Below, one piece after another: positions 1 to 8,214 of a stretch of 64,000 bases of DNA. The translations under genes and the position numbers were made by a program. The notes beneath the pieces are model-generated. The model was given only the letters and a program-made list of their open reading frames with translations, was not told the origin of the DNA and searched no databases. The DNA is taken from positions 62,001 through 126,000 of the forward strand of contig REGQ01000004.1 in NCBI GenBank assembly GCA_004134985.1, read 5' to 3'. Each line of letters begins with the position of its first letter. The first letter of the stretch is position 1. The DNA comes from Paenibacillaceae bacterium. GTDB taxonomy: Bacteria > Bacillota > Bacilli > Paenibacillales > Paenibacillaceae.

Positions 1-1
1 A

Positions 2-40
2 ATAGGGATTTCGCTTATCGAAGATAACCGAAATCCCTAT
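2..40. terminator. Strong long stem-loop, possible bidirectional terminator
   Basis: The arms ATAGGGATTTCG and CGAAATCCCTAT pair perfectly (12 bp). Inside them TTATC and GATAA add 5 bp around a GAA loop. The plus strand has no long T tract after it, and the other side lies beyond the window, so the direction of termination cannot be judged. It may close the phage-tail operon or a gene to the left. Confidence 0.4.
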
Positions 41-476
41 CCTTTCACTTGTTGACTATTCAATTGTCTACTGCAACTCCAATCTTTAGGGTGACATGCG
101 TCGGTCTGACAACTTTCGCAAAATCCGCTCATATTTTTTTAAGTACTGAACATTCTAGCTTCGACGGCTTGACTGAGTCGGGTCCCCACATGCCTTATCT
201 TGCTCCGCGCCTGATCATCCCGTTTTTGTTAGATCATGCTCCGGCATGCTTCGCTAACCTACTTCATTGGACTATCTCCTCTCTGTTAAGCTTACGTAAA
301 TCATACTCTAATCATAGAATATTGTAAATATTCAGAAAAATCTGTTTTCTGGGCATTTAGCTCATATTTATGAGGTTTATTGGCGTTTCCTCTTATTTCC
401 TCGGAAATGCTTTCATTATTGTAATCAAACAAAAATCGAGAGGTCAGGCTAAGGACAAGGAGCGCGGGCAACACGA
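41..476. other. Non-coding stretch left of the tail cluster
   Basis: I see no gene I can support here. A 92-codon open frame on the plus strand (49-327) has no ribosome site and no recognisable motif. The sequence is AT-rich and could hold a decayed element, but no terminal repeats or transposase remnants are recognisable. It lies downstream of the endolysin, so it is probably the 3' edge of the tail cluster. Confidence 0.4.
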
Positions 477-1286
477 TTATTTAAGCAAACCGGCTTTTTT
501 GGTGGAAGCATCGTAGGTAATTTTGGCACCAAACAACTCAGCGATCTTGCGCAGTTCAAGATAGGTGCGCCCCTCAATCAGGTAGCCATTAACCTCGTCC
601 TTGCTGCCCGTTGTCTGGTCTGTTACTTCAACTTTAACTTTCGTCTGGTTCATAGCTGGTTCCTCCTGCAGATTATATTGTCTGATCAGCGGAATGAAAT
701 GCTGCTGGGCCGCAAGCACCGTATTGCCGCCGAAAAACTGCGTTCCCGGACAGCTTTTGACCGATGCACCACTGCGTCTGCTACCGGTTCGCAGATCATA
801 GATACAGTTGCCCCCGGCATCCCACCAGGCATGGTATACAATGCTTTCCGTTGTAATCGGCAGCTTGAACTTGTCGCAGAGAGCGGCATTCAGAAACAGA
901 ATCGTCTGCTTATGCTCCTCTGACATCGTATCTCCGCCCGCGTCAAAATTTCCAATGTGCTCAATGCATATGCCGTGGGCATTTGCCCCTTTGATGCCGG
1001 CAGGGGCGGTGTTGAACGGCCTTCCGTGGCTGTAGGCGATGGACCCGTCCGGAAAGGTCGTCAGGTGCTGGGCAATGTCGGACCAGCCATTCGTTTTCAT
1101 ATGGAAGTTCCGCATGCCTTCCAGCACAGCGGTATGATTGTATGGCGAGCAATTGGCATAGCTTGGCTTCCAGGTGTGGTGGTTTTGAATTTGTTTGATC
1201 GTGCGCGTGACTCGTTGAGTGGCCAGCCATTCCTTGAACTGCTGCCTGGATTTGAAAATCGTAAAATGCGTCGAATTATTGTTCAT
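477..1286 (-). CDS. N-acetylmuramoyl-L-alanine amidase (endolysin) with stalk-type C-terminal domain
   Basis: Peptidoglycan amidase of the Amidase_2/PGRP family, expected to cut the MurNAc-L-Ala bond and lyse the producing cell. 269 residues. The catalytic domain covers about residues 10-200, with NHHTWKPSY near the start (first zinc His), an HGRPFNTAPAG segment, HIGNFD and a late SCPGTQFFG motif (C-terminal zinc/catalytic part). Residues about 212-269 form a separate small domain with the YLIEGRTYLELR..AELFGA pattern of copper-amine-oxidase-N/stalk domains, also present in the two secreted proteins at 6.8-8.2 kb. There is no signal peptide, so export depends on the holin encoded 136 bp upstream. 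Last gene of the minus-strand tail cluster. The start is preceded by a modest GGTGAT ribosome site. Confidence 0.9.
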   Translation of the reverse strand: MNNNSTHFTIFKSRQQFKEWLATQRVTRTIKQIQNHHTWKPSYANCSPYNHTAVLEGMRNFHMKTNGWSDIAQHLTTFPDGSIAYSHGRPFNTAPAGIKGANAHGICIEHIGNFDAGGDTMSEEHKQTILFLNAALCDKFKLPITTESIVYHAWWDAGGNCIYDLRTGSRRSGASVKSCPGTQFFGGNTVLAAQQHFIPLIRQYNLQEEPAMNQTKVKVEVTDQTTGSKDEVNGYLIEGRTYLELRKIAELFGAKITYDASTKKAGLLK

Positions 1287-1305
1287 GTTATCACCTATAT
1301 TGTAC

Positions 1306-1321
1306 CGCCTCAGTTGAGGCG
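1306..1321 (+). terminator. Short hairpin followed by T-run on plus strand
   Basis: CGCCTC-AGTT-GAGGCG followed by AGGATTTTTTT. It would work as a terminator only for plus-strand transcription, for which no gene is visible. It may protect the lysis genes from antisense reading, or be incidental. Confidence 0.25.
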
Positions 1322-1422
1322 AGGATTTTTTTGTTTGTCAGCGGGAGTTCTCAGCGTGAATTGTTGTCAGTCCGTACTTGTCCGAGCAGAGTGGTAGGGA
1401 AGAGCAGGTATGCTTGTTTGGC

Positions 1423-1860
1423 TTAGGATTGTTTACCGGACCGAGTGTCATCATCGTTTTCGTTCACCTGATTTTTCATTGTGGCAATAATTTTGGCGAG
1501 GAAGCGGGGGAGCTTGACGCCCATTTCGTTCCCGTTCTCAACAATGCTGACTAGTTCAATAACGCAAAAAGCTCCGGACAAGCCGTCAGCGACAGCGCCG
1601 CTGCTGTCCAGGACAGCGATTTCTACCAGGTAAACAGCTCCGATCAGGAGCATCGTATAAATTTTTTTGAACAGGCCCTTGTAGCCGCGGGCGCTCTTCA
1701 AGCCTTCATTATACAGCGCAGTAATCAGGCCGGTGATAAAATCCGCCAGCATGAGCAGCAACAATGCGACAAAAGCGACCCCAAACAAACCCGTCAAAAA
1801 TGAAAACACGCCAATAAAGAACCCGATGATGGTTTTAATAATCAGATCAAGTCGTTCCAT
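1423..1860 (-). CDS. Phage holin, TcdE/holin-4 type
   Basis: Small membrane protein (145 residues) expected to form pores that release the endolysin. Hydrophobic segments at about residues 8-30, 32-50 and 68-85, then a charged C-terminal tail. The motif LLLLMLADFITGLITALYNEG followed by KGLFKK is typical of the pfam05105 holin family (family knowledge). A perfect AAGGAGGTG ribosome site precedes the ATG. It sits directly upstream of the amidase, giving a standard holin-endolysin lysis pair. A terminator hairpin at 1974-1999 lies between it and the fibre gene, so lysis-gene expression probably depends on read-through or a separate promoter that I could not identify. Confidence 0.88.
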   Translation of the reverse strand: MERLDLIIKTIIGFFIGVFSFLTGLFGVAFVALLLLMLADFITGLITALYNEGLKSARGYKGLFKKIYTMLLIGAVYLVEIAVLDSSGAVADGLSGAFCVIELVSIVENGNEMGVKLPRFLAKIIATMKNQVNENDDDTRSGKQS

Positions 1861-1973
1861 AAGTGTGACACCTCCTTTGCAATGTAGTAGGGCAGGGGAG
1901 ACCCCTGAGTTGGCGTTCGTAATGAATGTTCATATCCAGCATCCAATCGGTAAAGGAATGCACCTCTGCACGT

Positions 1974-1999
1974 AAAAACGGCGCCAGAAGCTGGCGCCG
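1974..1999 (-). terminator. Intrinsic terminator upstream of the holin
   Basis: On the minus strand CGGCGCCAG-CTT-CTGGCGCCG (9 bp, perfect) is followed directly by TTTTT. It lies after the tail fibre and holin remnant and before the intact holin, where it would hold down lysis-gene expression. Confidence 0.7.
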
Positions 2000-2126
2000 T
2001 TGTTGCAGTGCTTGGTGGTGGATGGGATTGTAGGGGGCTCATTCTGAAAGCTAGGTGGCCAATCGGACGTAACAGTTCAATCACTACGAATGCATCAGGG
2101 GAATTTTGTCTACAACAATTCCATTA

Positions 2127-2330
2127 CTAATAAAAGGCGGACATTTCAGTAATCGCAACTGCACCAATAAGCAGGATAGTACAAGACTTTTTAAACAATC
2201 CTTTGTGTTCTTCAATCCTTCGCCTAAATAAATTTCAGCCATCAATCCAGTATGATCTATAAGCATAAGGATTAATAAGCTAACAAACAATACCGAAAAT
2301 ACCTGTTTGTATAGAAAAGAAATCAGCTTT
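2127..2330 (-). pseudogene. Decayed second holin gene (at least two frameshifts)
   Basis: Conceptual translation in three successive frames rebuilds a homologue of the intact holin at 1423-1860. One frame gives DFFSIQTGIFGIV (compare VFSFLTGLFGVAF). The next gives FVSLLILMLIDHTGLMAEIY and GEGLKNT (compare FVALLLLMLADF and NEGLKS). The third gives HKGLFKKSCTILLIGAVA (compare YKGLFKKIYTMLLIGAVY) before a TAG stop. The frame breaks fall near 2290 and 2195. This shows a duplicated or replaced lysis module whose older copy is dying. It is not expected to be functional. Confidence 0.8.
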
Positions 2331-2380
2331 GCTCCAACAGCTTATTTAATTATAATTCTACTCTTTCTATGCTTGATCTG

Positions 2381-5300
2381 CTAACTATTATAATGTCGAA
2401 TAGACACGCGCTGAACATAGACACCATTAAGGTTCCAAGTTGGCGGCCGAGCAAGCGGTTGGTCGTAGGTGAAGGTTAAGTTAATAATTAACTCATTACC
2501 TGAATCAATCGCTCTTGTGGTTAGTCTAATACTTTCAAAATCATCTAGGACATACTCTAGTTGACGGAGCTGCACACCAGCAGTCCCCGGATAGGGTGTA
2601 TAGGTTCCAGCATTAGCCCGAATAATATAATGTCTAGGGGGCATCCCCGAAACAAAAAGTGGGGTGCGATTCAATGTTACATCTATATCCCACGAGCCAG
2701 ACGCTTTAATAGGAAGAGCATGAGATTCCTTCAAAAACGTAGCGCTCCAGACTACTTCTTTCGTCCCGGTAGGGTCATTAACTAATGAGAAGTCATTATT
2801 AGCAGCATTGATATAGTCTTTAATGGCAATACTTGTTTCTCCCGCATAAGTACCGTCTAGCCCAAATATCGATGTCCCTGCTTTTATGTTACTTGGAATA
2901 AAATTTGGATCAAATATCCGAAAACTTGTATTATTATTTACAATACCAATCTCTGGTTGTTTAGCGATTAAGTATTCATCAGATACATTTTCAGGATTGG
3001 CATCCACGGTTGAATTTTGCAGATTAGTTACAGTACCCGTTTGCTGTCCATCATCATTTGTAAATGTCTTACCTTGTAGGACTTCGTGCGGTTGTGCGTT
3101 ACCCACACCTATAGAAATGTTTTTAATATTACTTGACATTGTCTGAAACGAATCTGTTGCGGATGTTGATACACCCTTGTCAGTAATCGCATTCGCAATC
3201 AACTCTTTACCATTAGATACCTCAGCAAAATACTCACCTAATTCACCAGAAATAGATGAAGTCATCACTCTGTTGCCTAATCCTGATCTTGCTATAGCCA
3301 CAAAAAGCCCATTACCATAGCAAACAGACTGCCAAGCATTATCAGCAGAGCTATTTCTTAATGTCCAATTTATGCCATCAGGAGAAGTCATGACACGCTT
3401 ACCTGAAAATGAGTCTGTTAAATTTGTACTCGCCACAGCCACGAATAATCCATTACCATAGCAAACAGAATACCAAGAATTATTAGTAGCGCTTGTTCTT
3501 AATGTCCAATATATTCCATCTGAAGAAATCATAATTCCACTTGTAGTTCCTGTCGCCACAGCCACAAAAAGTCCATTACCATAGCAAACTGAGATCCAAT
3601 TATTATTAGAAGGACTCGTCCTTAATGTCCAATTGATCCCATCAGGAGAGGTCATCACTCTGTTTTCTGTTCCGGATAATGCCACAGCCACAAAAAGTCC
3701 ATTACCATAGCAAACAGAAGTCCAAGAATTATTAGCAGCACTCGTCCTTAATGTCCAATTAATCCCATCAGGAGAAGTCATGATACGATTACCTGAATTT
3801 GAGTCTGCAACCGCTAGATATAAACCATTGCCATAGCAAACACAACTCCAACGTTCATCAGCAGCGCTGTTTCTTATCGTCCAATTGATCCCATCAGGAG
3901 AAGTCATCACTCTGTTTCCTGTTCCTGAATGCGCTATAGCAACGAATAAACCATTACCATAGCAAACAGATCGCCAATTGTTATCAGCAGCGCTGTTTCT
4001 TATCGTCCAACTGATCCCATCAGGAGAGGTCATCACTCTGTTTCCTGTTCCCGATAATGCCACAGCCACAAAAAGTCCATTACCATAGCAAACAGATCGC
4101 CAATTGTTATCAGCAGCACTGTTTCTTATCGTCCATTCTACACCAGGAAGTTCGGCTTCCTCACCTCCTTCACCCTGTAAGATAAAAGTCGAAGAATAGT
4201 AAACTGCGGTATACACACCATCTGCTTCGAGTTTAGCAGTTTTTCCATTCGGTCTGAGTAAAGGTGATTCTGTCGCTGAATTTATTGTTATTCTGGGGTT
4301 AATCCCACTGGTTACATGTGCTTTGAAAGATATCCGCATGCCATCAACCAATGATGTAATTTTTGAATTTGAAGCTACATAGGCTGTACTAGTCCCTTCA
4401 GTAGTACCAAGCCAAATAGTATGGGATACGTTATCCGTAATATGTTCGTCAAGGTTATCTTGAACAATAGCAGACGATCCTGCTTCTTCAGCGCCTAAAT
4501 CACTAGCAACAAGTATCACATCTCCAGTCTTACCTGCTACAGACTTAACAGGTGAAACTTCATCCACATACTTCTTATTCGCAACATCTTTGTCTGCAAC
4601 AGGAACTTCTGCTTTTATCCTACCCCCAGCATCCCTTTTAACAACTGTATTACTAGAAGCATTTACATCTGAATTCAATGTCAATACAACGCTATCTGAT
4701 GGGTCAGAAATGGCTATATCACTATTAACAGAAGTCACACTCACGACTGTGCCAGCTCCAGTACCATCCAGTCCTTTTGCTGCAATGAGTTGCCATTTCG
4801 TTGCATCAGTACCAGGTGTAATACCTGGTACTGTGTCGAGTGCCATGTACGACGATCCTGACAATGTGACAATGTTATTAGGACTATAAGTAGTGGAAGA
4901 ATTGTATTCTCCCAAACCTTTAGTTTCGTCTGCCACACTTTGTGCATTCTCAGCAGCATTATTAGCGTTGTCAGCGGCTAATTTTGCGTTGTCTCTAGCT
5001 AATTCAGTTGTAGCCACAATATCTGTGACACTGATTAGCTTTACCCAATAAGCTGTATTGGATAATGGCTGATTTGTATTTGAATCAGAATTGCTTTGAT
5101 AAACATTTTGAAAGACACTGTCGGTTACGATGTCTCCATATCTATAGTCAACTGTTGGAGAGAACATACCTTTCCAATCATAGCCGGCGATTTTAACCCA
5201 GTAATTTGTATCATTCGGCAAATTCCCTGTGCCAGATTGAATGCACATATAAGTTGAACCTAAATATCCTACAATATTTCGTTTTACATAACCTATAGCC

Positions 5301-6673
5301 TCATCAAAGACACCCTTCCAAACCAGAGATTCACCGACATTTTGTGCAAAGTTTCCTTGCTCCTTTGAATAATCTCCTTGTTCTTCAGCATATTGTCCTT
5401 TTTCCAACGCAAATTCACCTTGTGTTTTTGCGTAGTCCCCTTGTGTTTTAGCGTATTCTCCCTGATCTTTTGCATAGTCCCCTTGTTCAATGGCATATTC
5501 AGCAGCCGCATTAGCACTTTCAACAGAAGCTTGAACACCGATTATCTTTTGCCAGTGCAGAGAACTTTCTAATGAATGATTAAGATTGTTATTAGATATG
5601 CTGTGGTAAATATTTTGGTTCTGAGCATCGACAACTGAATCTCCATATTGATAAGCAGTTGAGGGGGAATAAGTCCCCATCCAACGGTATCCAGTGATTT
5701 TAGCCCAGTAGACAATATCATCTGGCGAATTTCCAGTTGTATCTTGAATGCACATAAAGGTTGATCCTTGATAGGAAACAATGTTTCGAATTACATATAA
5801 AGTAGATGAACTATAATTTCCTTTATGAATTATAGATTTAGCAACTTCCTTGGCGAAGTCGCCTTGTGTATTAGCGAATTCACCCTGTGATTTCGCATAA
5901 TTACCTTGCTCTTCTGCAAATTCCCCTTGTGTATTAGCATACTCCGCAGCCTCATATGCACTATCTATCGCAGTTTGCGCATCGATTAGGATTCGCCATT
6001 TGGCAGCATCCGTCAAATTATTTCCAGTGTTGTTATTCACCAGAGAATAATACATACTGTTGTTGCCTTCATTGCTTACAATATCACCAGAAAAATAAGC
6101 AGTAGTCGGATTATAGACTCCTCTGATTTTAAATCCTGAAATCCTAACCCAATGATATTCGTTTGTAGGAATCAAGTTTGTATTTTCTAATGATAAGTAA
6201 GAAGCGCCCTGATAGGTGACAATATTGTATTTATCATATTTATCAGCCGAATTGTATTCACCGATGTAATGAAATTTAGCAATATCATTTAGGAAGTCTC
6301 CCAGTGTTTCGCCGATTACACCGTCTGTTTCTTTTGTATAAATTCTTTCAACTGGAATCAATACTACACCTCTGCCAGTGTAAGTGAAAGACAGTGTCTT
6401 CCCATTTACTGATGGGTGAAAGCGGACGAACCCAATTGTATAATTCACTTTATACTCAAATTCGCCAATATCATCATGCTCAACCTCGTAATAAAGCTGG
6501 TTAGAATCAAGATCGTGAATTTGGACTTTATCGATGGGATTTGGAATTTCTTCCAAAAGAACAATGTTCTTCACAATTTTATAAGGGTAATTGACAAAAG
6601 GCCTAAAAGGATCATTGGAAGTTCCGCTTCTTAATTGGTAAATAAGCGGATCTTTAAACTCAAAATTAGACAT
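2381..6673 (-). CDS. Giant tail fibre / receptor-binding protein with carbohydrate-binding repeats and propeller-like repeats
   Basis: 1430 residues. Residues about 1-135 resemble an N-terminal tail-attachment domain. From about 138 to 610 there are seven 40-45-residue modules of the pattern G.Y....Y..G.IV...G..Y......N.P.....W, typical of CBM5/12-like sugar-binding modules, separated by runs of heptads such as YAKTQGDYAKTQGEFA that should form trimeric rods. Residues about 655-840 are beta-rich shaft, including a DAGGRIKAEVPVADKDVANK segment typical of tail fibres. Residues about 845-1145 hold seven near-identical 42-residue repeats (SVCYGNGLFVAVA..., MTSPDGINW), which suggests a seven-bladed beta-propeller. 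The C-terminal part has the fibre motifs AITDKGVST and GKTFTNDDGQQTGTV. It is likely the host-range determinant that binds cell-wall glycans. It is AT-rich compared with the host genes to the right. The ribosome site AAAGGAGC precedes the ATG. Confidence 0.88.
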   Translation of the reverse strand: MSNFEFKDPLIYQLRSGTSNDPFRPFVNYPYKIVKNIVLLEEIPNPIDKVQIHDLDSNQLYYEVEHDDIGEFEYKVNYTIGFVRFHPSVNGKTLSFTYTGRGVVLIPVERIYTKETDGVIGETLGDFLNDIAKFHYIGEYNSADKYDKYNIVTYQGASYLSLENTNLIPTNEYHWVRISGFKIRGVYNPTTAYFSGDIVSNEGNNSMYYSLVNNNTGNNLTDAAKWRILIDAQTAIDSAYEAAEYANTQGEFAEEQGNYAKSQGEFANTQGDFAKEVAKSIIHKGNYSSSTLYVIRNIVSYQGSTFMCIQDTTGNSPDDIVYWAKITGYRWMGTYSPSTAYQYGDSVVDAQNQNIYHSISNNNLNHSLESSLHWQKIIGVQASVESANAAAEYAIEQGDYAKDQGEYAKTQGDYAKTQGEFALEKGQYAEEQGDYSKEQGNFAQNVGESLVWKGVFDEAIGYVKRNIVGYLGSTYMCIQSGTGNLPNDTNYWVKIAGYDWKGMFSPTVDYRYGDIVTDSVFQNVYQSNSDSNTNQPLSNTAYWVKLISVTDIVATTELARDNAKLAADNANNAAENAQSVADETKGLGEYNSSTTYSPNNIVTLSGSSYMALDTVPGITPGTDATKWQLIAAKGLDGTGAGTVVSVTSVNSDIAISDPSDSVVLTLNSDVNASSNTVVKRDAGGRIKAEVPVADKDVANKKYVDEVSPVKSVAGKTGDVILVASDLGAEEAGSSAIVQDNLDEHITDNVSHTIWLGTTEGTSTAYVASNSKITSLVDGMRISFKAHVTSGINPRITINSATESPLLRPNGKTAKLEADGVYTAVYYSSTFILQGEGGEEAELPGVEWTIRNSAADNNWRSVCYGNGLFVAVALSGTGNRVMTSPDGISWTIRNSAADNNWRSVCYGNGLFVAIAHSGTGNRVMTSPDGINWTIRNSAADERWSCVCYGNGLYLAVADSNSGNRIMTSPDGINWTLRTSAANNSWTSVCYGNGLFVAVALSGTENRVMTSPDGINWTLRTSPSNNNWISVCYGNGLFVAVATGTTSGIMISSDGIYWTLRTSATNNSWYSVCYGNGLFVAVASTNLTDSFSGKRVMTSPDGINWTLRNSSADNAWQSVCYGNGLFVAIARSGLGNRVMTSSISGELGEYFAEVSNGKELIANAITDKGVSTSATDSFQTMSSNIKNISIGVGNAQPHEVLQGKTFTNDDGQQTGTVTNLQNSTVDANPENVSDEYLIAKQPEIGIVNNNTSFRIFDPNFIPSNIKAGTSIFGLDGTYAGETSIAIKDYINAANNDFSLVNDPTGTKEVVWSATFLKESHALPIKASGSWDIDVTLNRTPLFVSGMPPRHYIIRANAGTYTPYPGTAGVQLRQLEYVLDDFESIRLTTRAIDSGNELIINLTFTYDQPLARPPTWNLNGVYVQRVSIRHYNS
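3237..4137 (-). repeat. Seven tandem 126-bp repeats inside the fibre gene
   Basis: The DNA repeats closely along with the protein: blocks such as ccattaccatagcaaacaga recur about every 126 bp seven times. Within-gene recombination between copies could change blade number or sequence and so alter binding specificity. Confidence 0.85.
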
Positions 6674-6704
6674 TGTTATAGCTCCTTTAGATATATTATA
6701 AATA

Positions 6705-6731
6705 GGAAAAAGCCCTCTATTGAGAAGGCTT
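6705..6731 (-). terminator. Terminator-like hairpin upstream of the fibre gene
   Basis: On the minus strand AAGCC(TT)CTC-AATA-GAG-GGCTT is followed by TTTCC. It separates the stalk-domain genes from the fibre. A TATAAT lies just after it (about 6695-6700 on the minus strand), so the fibre may have its own promoter. Confidence 0.5.
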
Positions 6732-6801
6732 GACTAAAGATTAATATGGGAAATTCAGGCTGTCGCCTTAGTCTAAACTTACATAGTTGCTTTTCTGACG
6801 A

Positions 6802-7458
6802 CTACTTTTTCATTTGTAGTTCTTTAAGTTCCTGTTCCATTTCTGCAATTTTCAGTTCTAGTGACTTGATAGTCTCTTTATACTCTATTATAGTTTGTAA
6901 ATCGTTTTTGTACATATCAGTATCTTTATAGTAGATAGGTTTCTCATTGACGATTTCAACAATATCGAGCATTTCAATTTTTTTCTCTATGCTAGCTAGC
7001 TCTTCTTTAACAGCTTTTAAATAACTTTTATTATTTTTGATGGATTCGATTAGAGTGTTTATCCTATTTATTTTTGAATCATTTTTAATCTTTTCTTCTT
7101 CCTTCTTATTGGCTTCGTTAGCCACTTTGTTTGCTTCTGCCTGTAATTGTTCCGCTTCCTCGGCTCCTTTTCGAGCGTTTTCATCGATCTTCGCTAAATC
7201 ATTTGTTACAAGTTCAATCTTCCCATCTTTCACACTGATAATTTTACCTTCAATTGCATCTGTAATTGCTCTTACCGGCAAGTAAGATGCTCCATTAATA
7301 ACGATAGCATCTTTATCTACCAGCTTTCCGTCTATAGTGACAATCATGGTCGCTTGGACTTTTTTACCTATAAGTTTACTCTTTATTTCCGCGGCAGATA
7401 CAGAAATTCCTGTGAATATCATAGCACCAACTACAATGCCAGATATAAACTTCTTCAA
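6802..7458 (-). CDS. Secreted stalk-domain coiled-coil protein, copy 1
   Basis: I do not recognise a specific family function. The product is 218 residues with an N-terminal signal peptide (KKF, hydrophobic stretch, ISVSAAE), then a copper-amine-oxidase-N/stalk domain at about 25-85 (VTIDGKLV, INGASYLPVRAITDAI), then a long Lys/Glu-rich coiled coil to the end. The start is probably TTG at 7458, 5 bases after GAGGGGTGG and matching the KKF start of its neighbour; a GTG at 7467 is the alternative. It is a paralogue of the gene at 7575-8156. Its position between the tail tip and fibre genes is unusual. Export to the wall and a wall-binding or shielding role are inference. Confidence 0.75.
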   Translation of the reverse strand: MKKFISGIVVGAMIFTGISVSAAEIKSKLIGKKVQATMIVTIDGKLVDKDAIVINGASYLPVRAITDAIEGKIISVKDGKIELVTNDLAKIDENARKGAEEAEQLQAEANKVANEANKKEEEKIKNDSKINRINTLIESIKNNKSYLKAVKEELASIEKKIEMLDIVEIVNEKPIYYKDTDMYKNDLQTIIEYKETIKSLELKIAEMEQELKELQMKK

Positions 7459-7574
7459 CGAACCCACCCCTCAAAATAATTATTTCTTTGTTTTCCTCGG
7501 CATTTCACATGTTTTCAATTTTAAATCCGAAGCGCTTGAGGATAATATTTGATTAACTACAGAGTTAGGCAAGG

Positions 7575-8156
7575 TTATTTAGTAAATCCATAGAGTTTGT
7601 CAAGTTCTTTTTCAAGTTCAGCAATTTCTTTATCTAATTGTTCAATACGAGCTTTTTTGTCTGCTAAAGATTTGAGGTCATTTTGGTACTCTTGTGTGTC
7701 TTTGTAGCGAAACAAATTCCCTTCCATATCCATGAATTCTTTATCTTCATCTATTCTATATTTAATACCACCTTCTAAAGACTCTACTTCAAATTTTAAA
7801 TTGTCACGTTCCACTCTCTTTTTAGAAACATTCTCTTCAGCATTTTCTAATTCTTTTGTTCTAGCTCCGTTTTTTGGTTTGTTTGTATTGCTTTCATCTT
7901 TTGTCACAACACTAATCCTCCCATCCTTGATGCTTTCAACCTTTCCTCCAACAGCATTTGTAAATGCTCTGACAGGTAGATAAGAAGCACCATCGATTAC
8001 AATGGCGGTTCCACTTACCAGTTTACCATTCACACTTACGGTCATTTCAGATTGAACCTTTTTTCCTACGAAACTGTTTTTGATTTCAGCAGCTGACACT
8101 GAAATTCCCAAAGATACAACTGCACCACATATCACACCAACAACAAACTTTTTCAT
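7575..8156 (-). CDS. Secreted stalk-domain coiled-coil protein, copy 2
   Basis: 193 residues with the same layout as the next gene downstream: signal peptide with ISVSAAE cleavage region, stalk domain (VSVNGKLV, IDGASYLPVRAFTNAV, VESIKDGRISVV), then a C-terminal coiled coil ending near KELDKLYGFTK. Good ribosome site (AGGAGG, 5 bases before ATG). An extended -10 promoter sits 36-44 bases upstream, so this pair may be expressed independently of the induced tail operon. Function unknown. Candidates are self-protection against the tail particle, or an envelope accessory. Confidence 0.78.
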   Translation of the reverse strand: MKKFVVGVICGAVVSLGISVSAAEIKNSFVGKKVQSEMTVSVNGKLVSGTAIVIDGASYLPVRAFTNAVGGKVESIKDGRISVVTKDESNTNKPKNGARTKELENAEENVSKKRVERDNLKFEVESLEGGIKYRIDEDKEFMDMEGNLFRYKDTQEYQNDLKSLADKKARIEQLDKEIAELEKELDKLYGFTK

Positions 8157-8191
8157 TAGTACCTCCTGGTAATAGATTAAAATACTGTTCT

Positions 8192-8200
8192 ATTATACCA
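8192..8200 (-). promoter_or_regulatory. Extended -10 promoter for the stalk-domain genes
   Basis: The minus strand reads TGGTATAAT, an exact extended -10, 36 bases before the ATG at 8156. No good -35 is visible, as is common with extended -10 promoters. Confidence 0.55.
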
Positions 8201-8214
8201 TGATTGGAATTTAA

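Noticed and set aside
49-327. 92-codon gene at the left end
   Set aside because: No ribosome site and no recognisable motif in an AT-rich stretch.
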